A model generated the notes under the pieces. It was not told the origin of the DNA and ran no database searches. It worked only from the letters and a program-made list of their open reading frames with translations. This document shows, piece after piece, positions 43,710-52,923 of a stretch of DNA of 64,000 nt; the first letter of the stretch is position 1; each line of letters begins with the position of its first letter. The position numbers were made by a program, and so were the translations under genes. The stretch is taken from positions 60,026 through 124,025 of the forward strand of contig DOTG01000023.1 of assembly GCA_003512955.1 (NCBI GenBank), given 5' to 3'. This stretch comes from Marinilabiliales bacterium (lineage in GTDB: Bacteria > Bacteroidota > Bacteroidia > Bacteroidales > SZUA-534).

Positions 43710-45416
43710 TTACTGCAACCTTACTAATTCAGCCTTTACAAAATCCATTAACTCGGCTATGTATTCTTCACTGAAATTGAATTGGATACCGGCAGCTTTA
43801 TACACATCGGGAATGGGAGAGGTGTACCCCATTTTCAGGGCATTCTTAAATTGAGCGAGTGCCGCTTTTTTGTCCTGTTTAAAATTCTTCCAGATGGCGA
43901 TGGCTCCCAGTTGGGCAAAACCATACTCAATGTAGTAAAAGGGGACTTCAAAAATATGTAGGTAGCGCATCCACTGGTGCGAGCGATAGTTTTCAATGCC
44001 GGAATAATCGACTACGCGGCTGCCAAATTCCTGCTCCAATGTTTCCCAATAAAACACTCTTTGTTCAGGTGTGTGGTTGGGGTTCTCATAAAGATAGTGT
44101 TGGAACTTGTCCACTTTGGCCACCGATGGTAAGGTGTTTAACAGGCTTTGCAGGTGTTTGCGTTTGGCTCGTTTCAGTTCCTCTTTGTCGTCAAAAAAAT
44201 GGTGCCATTCGTCCATGGTAATCAATTCCATGGTCATGGATGCCAGCTCGGCTATTTCCGAGGGAACCTCTTTAAATTGCATCAACTCCAAAGGTGCCGA
44301 AAGATAGGCATGAATGGCATGCCCGCCCTCGTGGAGCATGGTAACAACATCGTCGAAACTACCGGTGGCATTCATAAAAATGAACGGGATATTGCTCTCG
44401 TGGAGCGGGTAGTTGAACCCTCCGGGGGCTTTGTTTTTTCTCGATTCCAGATCGAGATACCCCATTTTGTTCATCTCGTTTAGGAACATCCCAAATTCCG
44501 GGGCCAAATCGCGGAAACAAAACACGGTTTTCCGGATTAAGTCCTCCACCTTATCGTAAGGTTTTAACGGGGATAATAGGTCGGCATCTACCTCTAAGTC
44601 ATAAGGCCTCAGTGTTTCAAGCTTGAGTTTTTCTTTCCGTTTTTTATGTAATTCTTCCATCAACGGGACTACCACTTTGGCCACTGAATCATGAAATTTC
44701 CGGCAGTCGGTCAGGTCGTAATCAAACCGCCCCAGTTCTTTAAATTTGTAGTCGCGGTAATTGGAAAAACCAGCATTCAGGGCTATTTGTTGCCTGATTT
44801 TTATTTGTTCTGTCAACAGGTTTTGAAGGGTGCCAGCATCTTGCAACCTCCGATTCTGGATGAGATGGTACACGGTTTCCCGGATGTTCCGGTCGGTTTC
44901 TTTTAAAAAGTTGGCAGCTTTTGGCAATGTAAATTCCTGGTCATGGTACCAAACCATCATTTTTGAGACGATTTGCCCATATTCCTGTTCTTTAAGCTGA
45001 AGTTCAGCTTCCAGAGGAACATTCGCTTCGCGGAAGAGTTCTAAATCTTTCCGTATTTCCCGAATGACCGTGAATAGTTTTGATTTATCAACTAGCAACT
45101 GTGTTTCGGGAGTATTGAATTTCTGATTGAGCCGATGGTTAACCAGCGAAATTTGAGGTTCAATCTCGGTCACAAATTTTTCAAACCGTGAGGCCAAATG
45201 GTCATCACTTGTATCACAGTTCATACGGATGTACCGCCAGCCCATCTCTTCGTTCAATATGCTTTCAAGTTCGCTCCAATCGAGCATCCATTGCCAAACG
45301 CTTTTGGGTGAATCGAGAGGCCGTTCCAACAGGTTATCAAAATAGGGTTTGATATCTTCAAACGAATCTAGAATTAAATCAATATCTACAAAATTCCGTT
45401 TCAGTTTTGTTGCCAT
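43710..45416 (-). CDS. M3-family oligoendopeptidase (PepF-like)
   Basis: The 568-residue zinc peptidase has the active site MLHEGGHAIHAYLS (HExxH with the third ligand Glu further on in SEIAELASMTMEL). The all-helical, long fold and the end SPIPDVYKAAGIQFNFSEE are typical of oligoendopeptidase F, which cleaves peptides of about 7-17 residues in the cytoplasm. No signal peptide is seen. It is a single-gene unit. Confidence 0.9.
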   Translation of the reverse strand: MATKLKRNFVDIDLILDSFEDIKPYFDNLLERPLDSPKSVWQWMLDWSELESILNEEMGWRYIRMNCDTSDDHLASRFEKFVTEIEPQISLVNHRLNQKFNTPETQLLVDKSKLFTVIREIRKDLELFREANVPLEAELQLKEQEYGQIVSKMMVWYHDQEFTLPKAANFLKETDRNIRETVYHLIQNRRLQDAGTLQNLLTEQIKIRQQIALNAGFSNYRDYKFKELGRFDYDLTDCRKFHDSVAKVVVPLMEELHKKRKEKLKLETLRPYDLEVDADLLSPLKPYDKVEDLIRKTVFCFRDLAPEFGMFLNEMNKMGYLDLESRKNKAPGGFNYPLHESNIPFIFMNATGSFDDVVTMLHEGGHAIHAYLSAPLELMQFKEVPSEIAELASMTMELITMDEWHHFFDDKEELKRAKRKHLQSLLNTLPSVAKVDKFQHYLYENPNHTPEQRVFYWETLEQEFGSRVVDYSGIENYRSHQWMRYLHIFEVPFYYIEYGFAQLGAIAIWKNFKQDKKAALAQFKNALKMGYTSPIPDVYKAAGIQFNFSEEYIAELMDFVKAELVRLQ

Positions 45417-45600
45417 ATAAGTATTATGTTATTTTTATATCCTGCTTATTGTCAGGATCTTTGTAAATTCAGGTTAGGTGTCTGACGTATCAAAATTGGT
45501 AAATAAAACTATTAGGTAATTTATGAAAAGATGGTGGAATAACCATCGGTTGCTGTGTTATTATCTATCATTAAATGATTTTCTACTGATCTCTAAATAT

Positions 45601-45630
45601 GAAAAAAGCATGGGTCCCGCCATGCTTTTT
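45601..45630 (-). terminator. Terminator of the DUF5606 gene
   Basis: AAAAAGCATGG (45603-45613) and CCATGCTTTTT (45620-45630) pair perfectly over 11 bp with a 6-nt loop; on the minus strand a T-run follows. It lies 23 bases after the DUF5606 stop. Confidence 0.85.
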
Positions 45631-45652
45631 CCGATTGGATTTATTCCCATAG

Positions 45653-46081
45653 TTATTTAGTTTCTTCGGCTTCATTTTTTGCTTCTGGTTCCTGATCCAA
45701 CAGGCCGAGCATGTTTTGTTTTTGCAGGATGTTGTACCATTGAAAAACCTTTTTCATATCGGAAACATACACACGATCCTGGTCATAATTTGGCATGATG
45801 GTTTCAAAATAGGCTTTGAGCTTGGTATTATCTGCTTTGGCATCAATGGCAGCTCCCCCATTTTCCTTTTCACGGATACTTTTGAAAAGATTCGACAACG
45901 GGTTGTCGTCACCGTCCTGGGTGTAAATGGCAATGTCTTCAAGGGCACTTACCTTTGCAGTAGAATAGGAGGGCATGCGCTTGCCGGTTTCTATATTTTC
46001 AACAATGATTCCATTTTTGGTACTCGAAATCAATTTATAAAGCCCGGGTTGCCCTGAAATGGCTAAAATATCTTTTAACAT
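45653..46081 (-). CDS. DUF5606 conserved protein
   Basis: The 142-residue protein begins with LKDILAISGQPGLYKLISST and ends with a Glu/Lys-rich tail (EPEAKNEAEETK). The N-terminal part matches a Bacteroidota-wide family (DUF5606, from memory) of small beta-rich proteins with a helical second half. It is cytoplasmic with no catalytic motif. Function unknown. A strong terminator follows, so it is a single gene. Confidence 0.75.
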   Translation of the reverse strand: MLKDILAISGQPGLYKLISSTKNGIIVENIETGKRMPSYSTAKVSALEDIAIYTQDGDDNPLSNLFKSIREKENGGAAIDAKADNTKLKAYFETIMPNYDQDRVYVSDMKKVFQWYNILQKQNMLGLLDQEPEAKNEAEETK

Positions 46082-46220
46082 AACCTTTGTTTTTGTAGTT
46101 AGGCCGCAAATATAATTAATTGATTGAAAAATCCATGAAAGAAATGTGGGTTCAGAAACATGTTTGATGTTTTATGATACTAAAATCTGTGAGTATTAAT
46201 TGGAATAAATAGATTATAAA

Positions 46221-46949
46221 TCATGCAAAGCCCCGTTGTTTTTTTATGGATTCATAGGCTTCGTTTATTTTCTGGAATTTTTCTTTGGCTGTGTGCTGCA
46301 CGTCGTCACCCAAATAGGCCACCTTGTCGGGATGGTATTCCACGGCCATTTTGCGGTACGCTTTTTTAATCTCCTCATCGCTCGATTCGGGTGTTACCCC
46401 AAGAATGCTGTAAGCCACCTGGGTATCACTATAAAACATCGATTTTATAGAATTGAAATCCGATGGGTTGATGCTCATGTAGGAGGAGATCATCTGAATC
46501 AGTTCCACTTCGCTCCGGTGGGTTTGCCCATCGGCACTTGAGATGCCAAACAGGTAATGCAACAATTGCAGTTTTGAAGAATAATCGAGGTTTTGCCCGA
46601 TTTGCCGGCTCACCTCCTGCACCGGAATCTCTTGTTTTACAATATCACGGAGCATCCGGATGGCATCTGTAGCAGCATCTTTACCAAAAGCCCTGAGTAA
46701 ATATTGTTTCACAAAATCCAGTTCGGCTTTTTTTACATTTCCATCCACTTTCATCACGGCAGCCGTCAGCACCAGAAGGCTGACCATAAAATCACCACGG
46801 GTGGTTACCGTGGGGCCTGTCTGTCCGGAAGTCAGCTTTGGGGAATCAGAAACTTCAAAAGCGGTTCCAACCAGAAAACCTACAATTCCTCCAATGGGGC
46901 CAAAAAAAGCCCAACCTAGTCCTCCTGCAATCCATTTACCTAAGCTCAT
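46221..46949 (-). CDS. TerB/DnaJ-domain co-chaperone-like protein (DjlA type)
   Basis: The 242-residue protein starts with a glycine-rich hydrophobic segment (IAGGLGWAFFGPIGGIVGFLVG) that may insert in the membrane. A TerB-like helical domain (about 50-165) and a J-domain (about 175-240; AYSILGVTPESSDEEIKKAY, then HPDK) follow. The order is that of DjlA, a membrane-tied DnaK co-chaperone. It lies 3 bases downstream of coaE in the nusB-coaE block. Confidence 0.87.
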   Translation of the reverse strand: MSLGKWIAGGLGWAFFGPIGGIVGFLVGTAFEVSDSPKLTSGQTGPTVTTRGDFMVSLLVLTAAVMKVDGNVKKAELDFVKQYLLRAFGKDAATDAIRMLRDIVKQEIPVQEVSRQIGQNLDYSSKLQLLHYLFGISSADGQTHRSEVELIQMISSYMSINPSDFNSIKSMFYSDTQVAYSILGVTPESSDEEIKKAYRKMAVEYHPDKVAYLGDDVQHTAKEKFQKINEAYESIKKQRGFA

Positions 46950-46952
46950 GCT

Positions 46953-47567
46953 TCAATTTATTTTATTGATGTTTGTATATTTTGTTTTGGCTTTTATGGT
47001 CTGTAACAATTGGTCAATCTGAGGTTCAACCTCGGCGAGTCCATCGTTTTGAATCACAAAGTCGGCCAGTTTTATCCGCTCTTCATCGCTTAGCTGGTTT
47101 TTCATCCGGGCAGATACCTCCTGATATGACATATTGTCGCGTGCCATGACCCGTTCAATCCGTTTTTCGGTTGGTGCCGTAACCACCACCAGAAAATGAC
47201 ACGCTTTGTAGGCGTCACTTTCAATTAAAATTGCAGCCTCTTTAAGTACAATGGGGGAATGTGAATTTGCCTGGCACCAATCTTTAAAATCGGTTTGTAC
47301 CCTTGGATGCACCAGTTCATTCAACCACTTTAGCAATGGGGGGTTGTTAAAAACCTGATGGGCAATGTGCGGACGGTTCAATTGTTTGTTGGTATAAACC
47401 TCCGGGCCAAATTTTTGGATAAGTTTCTTTAAAATCGCGGAATCGCTAACCATTAATTCTTTTGCACGGATATCACTATTATACACGGGAATGTTTTTCT
47501 TTATGAAGTAATCTGCCACAAAGCTTTTTCCACTTCCAATACCGCCGGTAAGTCCAATTACAATCAT
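46953..47567 (-). CDS. coaE: Dephospho-CoA kinase
   Basis: The 204-residue P-loop kinase performs the last step of coenzyme A synthesis. The Walker A IGLTGGIGSGKSFVA, the block VYNSDIRAKELM and the VLKEAAILIES stretch are characteristic. Its start overlaps the ybbR stop by 4 bp. The pairing of ybbR and coaE is common in Bacteroidota. Confidence 0.93.
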   Translation of the reverse strand: MIVIGLTGGIGSGKSFVADYFIKKNIPVYNSDIRAKELMVSDSAILKKLIQKFGPEVYTNKQLNRPHIAHQVFNNPPLLKWLNELVHPRVQTDFKDWCQANSHSPIVLKEAAILIESDAYKACHFLVVVTAPTEKRIERVMARDNMSYQEVSARMKNQLSDEERIKLADFVIQNDGLAEVEPQIDQLLQTIKAKTKYTNINKIN

Positions 47568-48559
47568 TGGTTGCGCTCTAAGATATATTCCACACTTTGA
47601 GGTGTAAACACAATATTTTTAGCTCCTGTTGGTGCCAATCCCAATTCAAGAGGTAATTTAGCTCCGATTTGGTTGTCAATTTCTAAATAATCCACCTGAA
47701 CTAAAAAATCGCCGGGTTGAACCAAATTGTATTGGTTGAACGATACCAGGCATGATAACTTGGTAATTCCCGGAAAGGTAATCAACCGGAGCGAATCGGG
47801 TACATTGACGGCAATTACCGGAACATCGAAGGAAACCTCGGTAAACTTGGCAACAGGAATTACAACCACCACAGTTTTTTTATTCAATTTTAGCTTCGAA
47901 TCTTCCTGAAGGTCAACGCTTTGTTCTAAAGGTTTGTCCAGGTTGTCGAATTCTTGAGCTTCGGTGTAAATGAATTGCAGGGTGTCGAGAATGGAACTGG
48001 GGCCGGTAACAACCACTGTTTTGGGAATAAATTGAATCTCGCCATCAATGAGGCATTGATTGGCAAAAGTCAATTTAAAATTGGGTTTGATTGGAACCCT
48101 TTTATCAACGGTTTGCGAAAATTGAAAGACCAATGTATCGGGCATGATTTCCAATACATTGAGCTCACTGGCCAGTTGTTTGTTGATGCTTTCTTTTAAA
48201 TATCGGGTCGGGAGTTTGAAATCCCTGACTCTTTGGCTTTTTATGTTTTTTGAAAACGAAGCCACATCAATAACCAATGGATAGGGTTCAGGACTTAATT
48301 TGTACCGTAAGATATCGAAACCAAAGGAGTTAACACTTAAATGTAGCGATTGGGGTAACTCATTCACCAATGCTTTATTTTCAGGGAGATTCACATATTC
48401 TACCGGAAAATCGATAATAGTAGTAAACTCGCTACCTAGCTTGTTTAAAAACCAGAAGATGGAAGCAATGGCCACAAACACGATATAAGTAAGAATTTTT
48501 TGGTTTGCCTTACTATAAAATTTGTAGCTAAAAAACCGTTTCAAAACCTGGAGATTCAT
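47564..48559 (-). CDS. YbbR-like domain protein
   Basis: From ATG 48559 the protein has 331 residues; an ATG at 48625 would add 22 residues without family support. One N-terminal membrane helix (ILTYIVFVAIASIFWFLNKL) precedes repeated extracytoplasmic beta domains of YbbR type (LPQSLHLSVNSFGFDILRYK, VVTGPSSILDTLQFIYTEA). In Firmicutes YbbR (CdaR) controls the c-di-AMP cyclase CdaA; no cyclase lies here. It overlaps coaE by 4 bp. Confidence 0.82.
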   Translation of the reverse strand: MNLQVLKRFFSYKFYSKANQKILTYIVFVAIASIFWFLNKLGSEFTTIIDFPVEYVNLPENKALVNELPQSLHLSVNSFGFDILRYKLSPEPYPLVIDVASFSKNIKSQRVRDFKLPTRYLKESINKQLASELNVLEIMPDTLVFQFSQTVDKRVPIKPNFKLTFANQCLIDGEIQFIPKTVVVTGPSSILDTLQFIYTEAQEFDNLDKPLEQSVDLQEDSKLKLNKKTVVVVIPVAKFTEVSFDVPVIAVNVPDSLRLITFPGITKLSCLVSFNQYNLVQPGDFLVQVDYLEIDNQIGAKLPLELGLAPTGAKNIVFTPQSVEYILERNQ

Positions 48560-48701
48560 CTTTTCCACCTTTACTAAGTCATTTGCGTTCAATAAAAAAC
48601 CCGGAATCTTTCCGGTTGGAGTCAAAAATACAAATTAATCCTATTTGTAACTCATTGACGCTTCACAAAAAGATTTCAGGTCATAACCAGAGTTCTGGCA
48701 A

Positions 48702-49031
48702 TTACTTAGCCTGTTCAGCAGAAATATCCGTTGGATCTTTTACCAATCCGGCTTTGTCAACTTTAATACGGATGCCATCGGCAATTTCTAATAAAACCGT
48801 GTTATCGTTTACTTCCGATACTCTTCCGTAGATACCGCCCACAGTTAACACTTTGTCGCCTTTTTTAATTCCATCGCGGAACTGACGTACTTCTTTCTGT
48901 TTTTTCATCTGTGGACGAATCATAAAGAAATAGAAAATAACGATAATTAATACCATGAAAATCAAGGTACTCATTGGATTTCCCTGCTGTCCGTTGGCAG
49001 GAGCCATTAAAAACGATGTTAAATAATTCAT
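48702..49031 (-). CDS. yajC: Preprotein translocase subunit YajC
   Basis: The 109-residue protein has one membrane helix followed by FYFFMIRPQMKKQKEVRQF, the YajC signature, and the KGDKVLTVGGIYGRVSEVND beta part. It is an accessory of SecDF-SecYEG in the inner membrane. It lies 9 bases after the DUF1573 gene in a block with nusB, ybbR and coaE. Confidence 0.94.
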   Translation of the reverse strand: MNYLTSFLMAPANGQQGNPMSTLIFMVLIIVIFYFFMIRPQMKKQKEVRQFRDGIKKGDKVLTVGGIYGRVSEVNDNTVLLEIADGIRIKVDKAGLVKDPTDISAEQAK

Positions 49032-49040
49032 TTTTTTACA

Positions 49041-49508
49041 TTATTTATTAGGTACAACAATTTCTGAAAAAATTTGAAGCTTGGCCTGGTTGGGTTGACA
49101 ATTTGACCAAACGGTGACGGTTTTTACCTGCCTTCCGGTACGGTTGCTACTATCAAAAATTACCTCAATTTCGCCCTGTTTCCCTGGTGCAATAGGTTTT
49201 GAAGTAAATTTAGGAACCGTGCAGCCACATGTGGCCGAGGCATCTTTAATAATTAAATCCTGTTTGCCGATATTCTTGAAAACAAAAGTATAAGATACCT
49301 TTTCCCCTTGGAGCAAAATACCAAAATCATGTTCGGTTTTGTCGAACTGAATTTTTGGCAATTCACTTAAATCGGTTTCTGACTGTGCCGAGATTGGGTT
49401 CCTGATCATTTCGGTTGAAACCGATGAATGTTCACGGTCTTTAGTATTACAACTCACAGAAAATAAGCCAACTAAAAAAAATGTAATTGCTAAACTTCTC
49501 ATTTTCAT
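49041..49508 (-). CDS. DUF1573 lipoprotein
   Basis: The 155-residue protein has a lipoprotein signal ending FSVSC (Cys20) and an immunoglobulin-like DUF1573 domain (IQFDKTEHDFGILLQGEKVS, FVFKNIGKQDLIIKDASATC, then CGCTVP and PGKQGEIEVIFDSSN). It is anchored to a membrane, exact role unknown. The position between nusB and yajC is conserved in Bacteroidota. Confidence 0.88.
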   Translation of the reverse strand: MKMRSLAITFFLVGLFSVSCNTKDREHSSVSTEMIRNPISAQSETDLSELPKIQFDKTEHDFGILLQGEKVSYTFVFKNIGKQDLIIKDASATCGCTVPKFTSKPIAPGKQGEIEVIFDSSNRTGRQVKTVTVWSNCQPNQAKLQIFSEIVVPNK

Positions 49509-49573
49509 TTTTCAATTTTATTCAAACAGCGAACCCTGCTTACAAATTCCGTTCCGCTATTCGGTACATGCCA

Positions 49574-50515
49574 TTATTCCATTAAACCTCGTCCGGCCTT
49601 CTGAACTTTGTTTTCCGATTTCAGTTGCGCGATAATTTTATCGAGCACCCCGTTCACAAAAGCATTGCTCCGGTTGGTGCTGTAAAACCGGGCCAGTTCA
49701 ATGTATTCGTTAAAGCTTACTTTAATGGGAATACTTGGGAACAGAATAATTTCGGTCACTGCCATTTCCATAACCAACAGATCCATTTGAGCAATACGGT
49801 CCACATCCCAGTTTTTAATGTTTGCCTGAATCAGGTCCGAGTTTTCCTGGTGCTTTAAAATCACCATCCGGAAGAGTTTCTTGGCAAATTCTTTATCTTC
49901 CTCGTTTTTGTAAAGTTGGAAAATATTCAGATCGATGTTTTCAGCTTTGGCCTTTTCAATGGTTTTAACATTCATGCTCAGCACAAATTCAATATCGTCG
50001 TTCCAGAAAATGGAATGTTCCTCCAAAATCTGGTAAAGCAAATCGGAATTCACTAAAAATTCCGACAAAAATATCCGGATAAACTCTTTATCGTTTTTGT
50101 AATCATTCACAGGGGCGTTCATGTATTTATGATAGGCTTCCGATTCCACCATATCCTGATACACCCTTTTGATAAGCTCCGGGTGGTAGGCCCAGCTCAG
50201 TTTGTGGGCATCAATGTATTGAAATATTTTGTTGGTGCTATTGATTTGCCTGATCACCCGGTTTTCGACAAAACGTAGGTTGGGGTCCAAATCTTCACGG
50301 GTCGGTATCCGTTTGTTCTTGGCTAGTTCGATCCGTGAGGCAGCATACTCTTTAACATCGAGCAGCAACACAAAAAACAGATGGTACAAATCATACGACT
50401 TATCGATGCTGTATAAAAGGTCCTTTTCGTAGCGTGCTAACCCTTCCTCGTTATTATTAAAGTATGCATACAGCAGATGCAAAACCTTTATCCTCAACAA
50501 CCTTCTGCTAATCAT
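49574..50515 (-). CDS. nusB: Transcription antitermination protein NusB
   Basis: The 313-residue protein is longer than the 140-residue E. coli NusB because of an N-terminal extension usual in Bacteroidota. The start ISRRLLRIKVLHLLYAY and the C-terminal helical core (WDVDRIAQMDLLVMEMAVTE, then IKVSFNEYIELARFYSTNRS and FVNGVLDKI) are the NusB pattern. It binds boxA RNA with NusE for rRNA antitermination. It is the first gene of the block. Confidence 0.92.
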   Translation of the reverse strand: MISRRLLRIKVLHLLYAYFNNNEEGLARYEKDLLYSIDKSYDLYHLFFVLLLDVKEYAASRIELAKNKRIPTREDLDPNLRFVENRVIRQINSTNKIFQYIDAHKLSWAYHPELIKRVYQDMVESEAYHKYMNAPVNDYKNDKEFIRIFLSEFLVNSDLLYQILEEHSIFWNDDIEFVLSMNVKTIEKAKAENIDLNIFQLYKNEEDKEFAKKLFRMVILKHQENSDLIQANIKNWDVDRIAQMDLLVMEMAVTEIILFPSIPIKVSFNEYIELARFYSTNRSNAFVNGVLDKIIAQLKSENKVQKAGRGLME

Positions 50516-50728
50516 TTACTTAAAGAGCGTTTTTGTTTTCATTTTTAATTTATCGGGGGCAAAAGTAAAGATTTTTTAGGAGGCTCTAAAGGATTCGGAC
50601 ATTTTATTTTGAATTTGAAAAACTATTGTGTTTATTTGAAAAAGCTTTTATAGGCTTACAATAATAATAAATGAAGCAAATATTCATTTAATTGCCAACT
50701 GAGTTTATAATCATAATGTGACTGGATG

Positions 50729-51079
50729 ATGGAAGGATTTGATAAAAAAGAGACAGGAAAAGAGCGGGATGAGATTTATTCAAAATCGGTGAGGGCTGGT
50801 AAGCGTACTTACTTCTTCGATGTTAAGTCAACCAAAAAGAATGATTTTTACTTGACCATAACTGAAAGTAAGAAACGGTTTGAAAACGATGGCAGATTTA
50901 ATTTCGAGAAACACAAACTGTTTCTTTACAAAGAGGACTTTGAGAAGTTTGTAGAAGGTTTAAACGAGGTGGTTGCATACATTAAAGAAAACCAACCGGA
51001 ACTTTCGGACAACGTTGAAGATGATGCCGAAAGCGAATTTACCGATGTAGCATTTGAGGATTTACATGAGAACAGATAA
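50729..51079 (+). CDS. DUF3276 / PUR-domain protein
   Basis: From ATG 50729 the protein has 116 residues. It carries the bacterial PUR-alpha-like pattern: IYSKSVRAGKRTYFFDVKST, then FYLTITESKKRF and LFLYKEDFEKFVEGLNEVV. Such proteins bind single-stranded nucleic acid, as shown for the Borrelia member. An acidic tail (DNVEDDAESEFTD) ends it. It is convergent with a Dabb-family gene, and a shared terminator separates them. Confidence 0.88.
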   Translation: MEGFDKKETGKERDEIYSKSVRAGKRTYFFDVKSTKKNDFYLTITESKKRFENDGRFNFEKHKLFLYKEDFEKFVEGLNEVVAYIKENQPELSDNVEDDAESEFTDVAFEDLHENR

Positions 51080-51082
51080 AGG

Positions 51083-51109
51083 AAAAACCGGTCACGACCG
51101 GTTTTTTTA
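51083..51109 (+). terminator. Terminator of the PUR-domain gene
   Basis: AAAAACCGGTC and GACCGGTTTTTTT form a strong hairpin with a T-run. It lies immediately after the stop at 51079 and touches the end of the convergent gene, so it may serve both strands. Confidence 0.8.
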
Positions 51110-51409
51110 ATATTCATAATCAACAGCTGACCTGCTATGGGTAATACTTCTGACAAATTCAACCACTTTTACATGCTCAGGGTGTTTGGCATAAACATCT
51201 AAATCGGCAAAATTTTTAAAGGTAATAACCAATACAATGTCGTGATTCCGTTCCGGGTAAGCACTATTCAGCCCTACTTCCAAGGTCACAATTTCTTTAA
51301 TTTTTTCTTTAAGTAAAAGCAGTTGAGATTTCAATTCCTTACCAAGTGTTTCTTTATTCTTTCCTTCGAGGGAATCGTTCAGTTTCCACATAACAATATG
51401 CTGTACCAT
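51107..51409 (-). CDS. Dabb-family (stress-responsive alpha-beta barrel) protein
   Basis: The 100-residue protein is a ferredoxin-like dimeric barrel: VQHIVMWKLNDSLEGKNKE at the start, GLNSAYPERNHDIVLVITF in the middle and YAKHPEHVKVVEFVR near the end. Members are small cytoplasmic stress proteins or catalysts; no role can be fixed here. Just before its start lie TTAGA-type simple repeats (51411-51445). Confidence 0.85.
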   Translation of the reverse strand: MVQHIVMWKLNDSLEGKNKETLGKELKSQLLLLKEKIKEIVTLEVGLNSAYPERNHDIVLVITFKNFADLDVYAKHPEHVKVVEFVRSITHSRSAVDYEY

Positions 51410-51515
51410 AGATGTTAGACATTAGAATTTAGATGTTAGACAAGAGACTTTTTATCCGTTGCAAGATATTCGTTATTTATTTATTGTTCTTTGTTCATTA
51501 CCAATTGCATGTTGC

Positions 51516-51809
51516 TCACTTGTATTTTTCCATTTTGTCGTCAATGGTCACATCACCATTAGCCGATGATTGGATTTTGATGTAAGTCATCATGGTTTCG
51601 GTTCCAGCTTCATAGCAAGCTTCGTGGACCTTTTTCACCACCTCCATCAATTCCTCATACGAACCTTCCATTACAGTTTCGAAAGGGCAAACCTGGTAGA
51701 TTACTCCTGATTTTTCAATAATTTCAATGGCTTTGTCCACCAAATGATAGGGGTTTTTACCTTCAGCCCGTGGTAATACCTGCAGTGCTAGGTTAATTTT
51801 ATGCTTCAT
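51516..51809 (-). CDS. Thiamine-binding (MTH1187/YkoF-type, DUF77) protein
   Basis: From ATG 51809 the protein has 97 residues; ATG 51830 lies inside the upstream gene. It is a ferredoxin-like small protein with NLALQVLPRAEGKNPYHLVD, YQVCPFETVMEGSYEELMEV and GTETMMTYIKI. This family binds thiamine or related small molecules; no catalytic role is known. The gene overlaps the end of the upstream gene by 11 bp. Confidence 0.8.
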   Translation of the reverse strand: MKHKINLALQVLPRAEGKNPYHLVDKAIEIIEKSGVIYQVCPFETVMEGSYEELMEVVKKVHEACYEAGTETMMTYIKIQSSANGDVTIDDKMEKYK

Positions 51810-52575
51810 CGTCATTTGTGTCAAGTTCAAATTGGTCTAATTTGTCGGCATCGGGGAGCTCATTTTTCTCTACAAAATCCTTTATCTCCTTTTTGGAGAG
51901 CACTTTTACGTTGGTAACCAAAAAATTAGGTTTTAAAAAATTCCCAAATTGGTTGCATTCTTCCAACGCGGTTTTGAAAACATTTTGGAACGCAACCTCA
52001 AAAGGAATAAGTACCAGCATGGTGGCATAGTTCTCAAAAAAATCGATTTGTTCCAATTCCGATTGGCTGTTTTTTAATGAAAAATCGAATTCTGAAGTAA
52101 TGATTTTACGTTGGAATTCGGCAAATTCATTCAGATCGGCTCCTATCAAGACCACAAAATATCTTAACATAGTCCCTTTGCCGCCCAATCCTGTAGAAAT
52201 GAATACTTGGTTTTCATTTAGCAGGGAACTTTCCAATAGCATTTTGTTTTCTTGCATGGCTAAAACGGACCAATCCAACAGTTCGGGGCGGCCATTTTTG
52301 GTATAATCCTCAATCACCCGAAAGGCTTTTGGATTATCGAGGGAGGCTAACTTTACCAACAATTCTTTTAAGGCATCGTTGGTATATTCCGGTTCGTAAA
52401 GGTTTATTGTTTCAGGATCGATGGGCTGTTCCTTTTTAATATCTTTTTTCAGTTTTTTGGAATATTTAAAGTATTCCATCTGAAGTTTAACATCAATCTG
52501 TTGTTCAAGAATGCTAAACCTTTCAGGAACCATCCCGGTCATCTCACGTAACTTATCAAACAAGTTATCTTCCAT
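51799..52575 (-). CDS. Conserved hypothetical cytoplasmic protein
   Basis: The 258-residue acidic protein has no signal peptide, membrane segment or recognised motif. The N-terminal half is helical and Lys/Glu rich (MEYFKYSKKLKKDIKKEQP) and the C-terminal half is mixed (MLVLIPFEVAFQNVFKTALE), ending DTNDDEA. A glycine stretch (STGLGGKGTMLRYF) could be a turn. It overlaps the thiamine-binding gene, so the two are probably linked. It looks like a Bacteroidota-restricted family. Confidence 0.65.
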   Translation of the reverse strand: MEDNLFDKLREMTGMVPERFSILEQQIDVKLQMEYFKYSKKLKKDIKKEQPIDPETINLYEPEYTNDALKELLVKLASLDNPKAFRVIEDYTKNGRPELLDWSVLAMQENKMLLESSLLNENQVFISTGLGGKGTMLRYFVVLIGADLNEFAEFQRKIITSEFDFSLKNSQSELEQIDFFENYATMLVLIPFEVAFQNVFKTALEECNQFGNFLKPNFLVTNVKVLSKKEIKDFVEKNELPDADKLDQFELDTNDDEA

Positions 52576-52923
52576 GATTTATAAGAGTTTGTACAAAGAA
52601 ACAAAACAATTGGCAACGCCAAACCTCTTGGACAAAAAATCTGCCAAAAAGTTCTCCGATTGATCTTGAAATTCATTTATTTGATTTTTAACCTGGGGCT
52701 TTAAAAACAAAAAGGGTAGAAAATCACTACAAATAGCTATTTTAATTCATTCTTAATAAACTAAATTTGCCAACCGATTATTGGTGGTTAGGTTTTACAT
52801 TACTTTGGTTGTTGGATATTAAATAGATAACTATCAAAAAAACCTGGGAAGATGAACCTGAAATGTACGAACCTTCTATTGACCAGATGTGGTAGGGTTT
52901 TAAACAAATGGTGAAAAAAGGAT
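52576..52923. other. Upstream region of feoAB with promoter box and coding-like remnant
   Basis: TAAATTTG at 52762-52769 is a good -7 box about 155 bases before feoAB. Between about 52830 and 52919 one frame reads TIKKTWEDEPEMYEPSIDQM-W-stop-GFKQMVKKGYEFS, which looks like protein but has an in-frame TAG and no start codon at its head. I did not find a clear Fur or DtxR palindrome. Confidence 0.4.

Noticed and set aside
52745..52923. Fur or DtxR box before feoAB
   Set aside because: Only a TTAGG half-site was found; no palindrome good enough to report.
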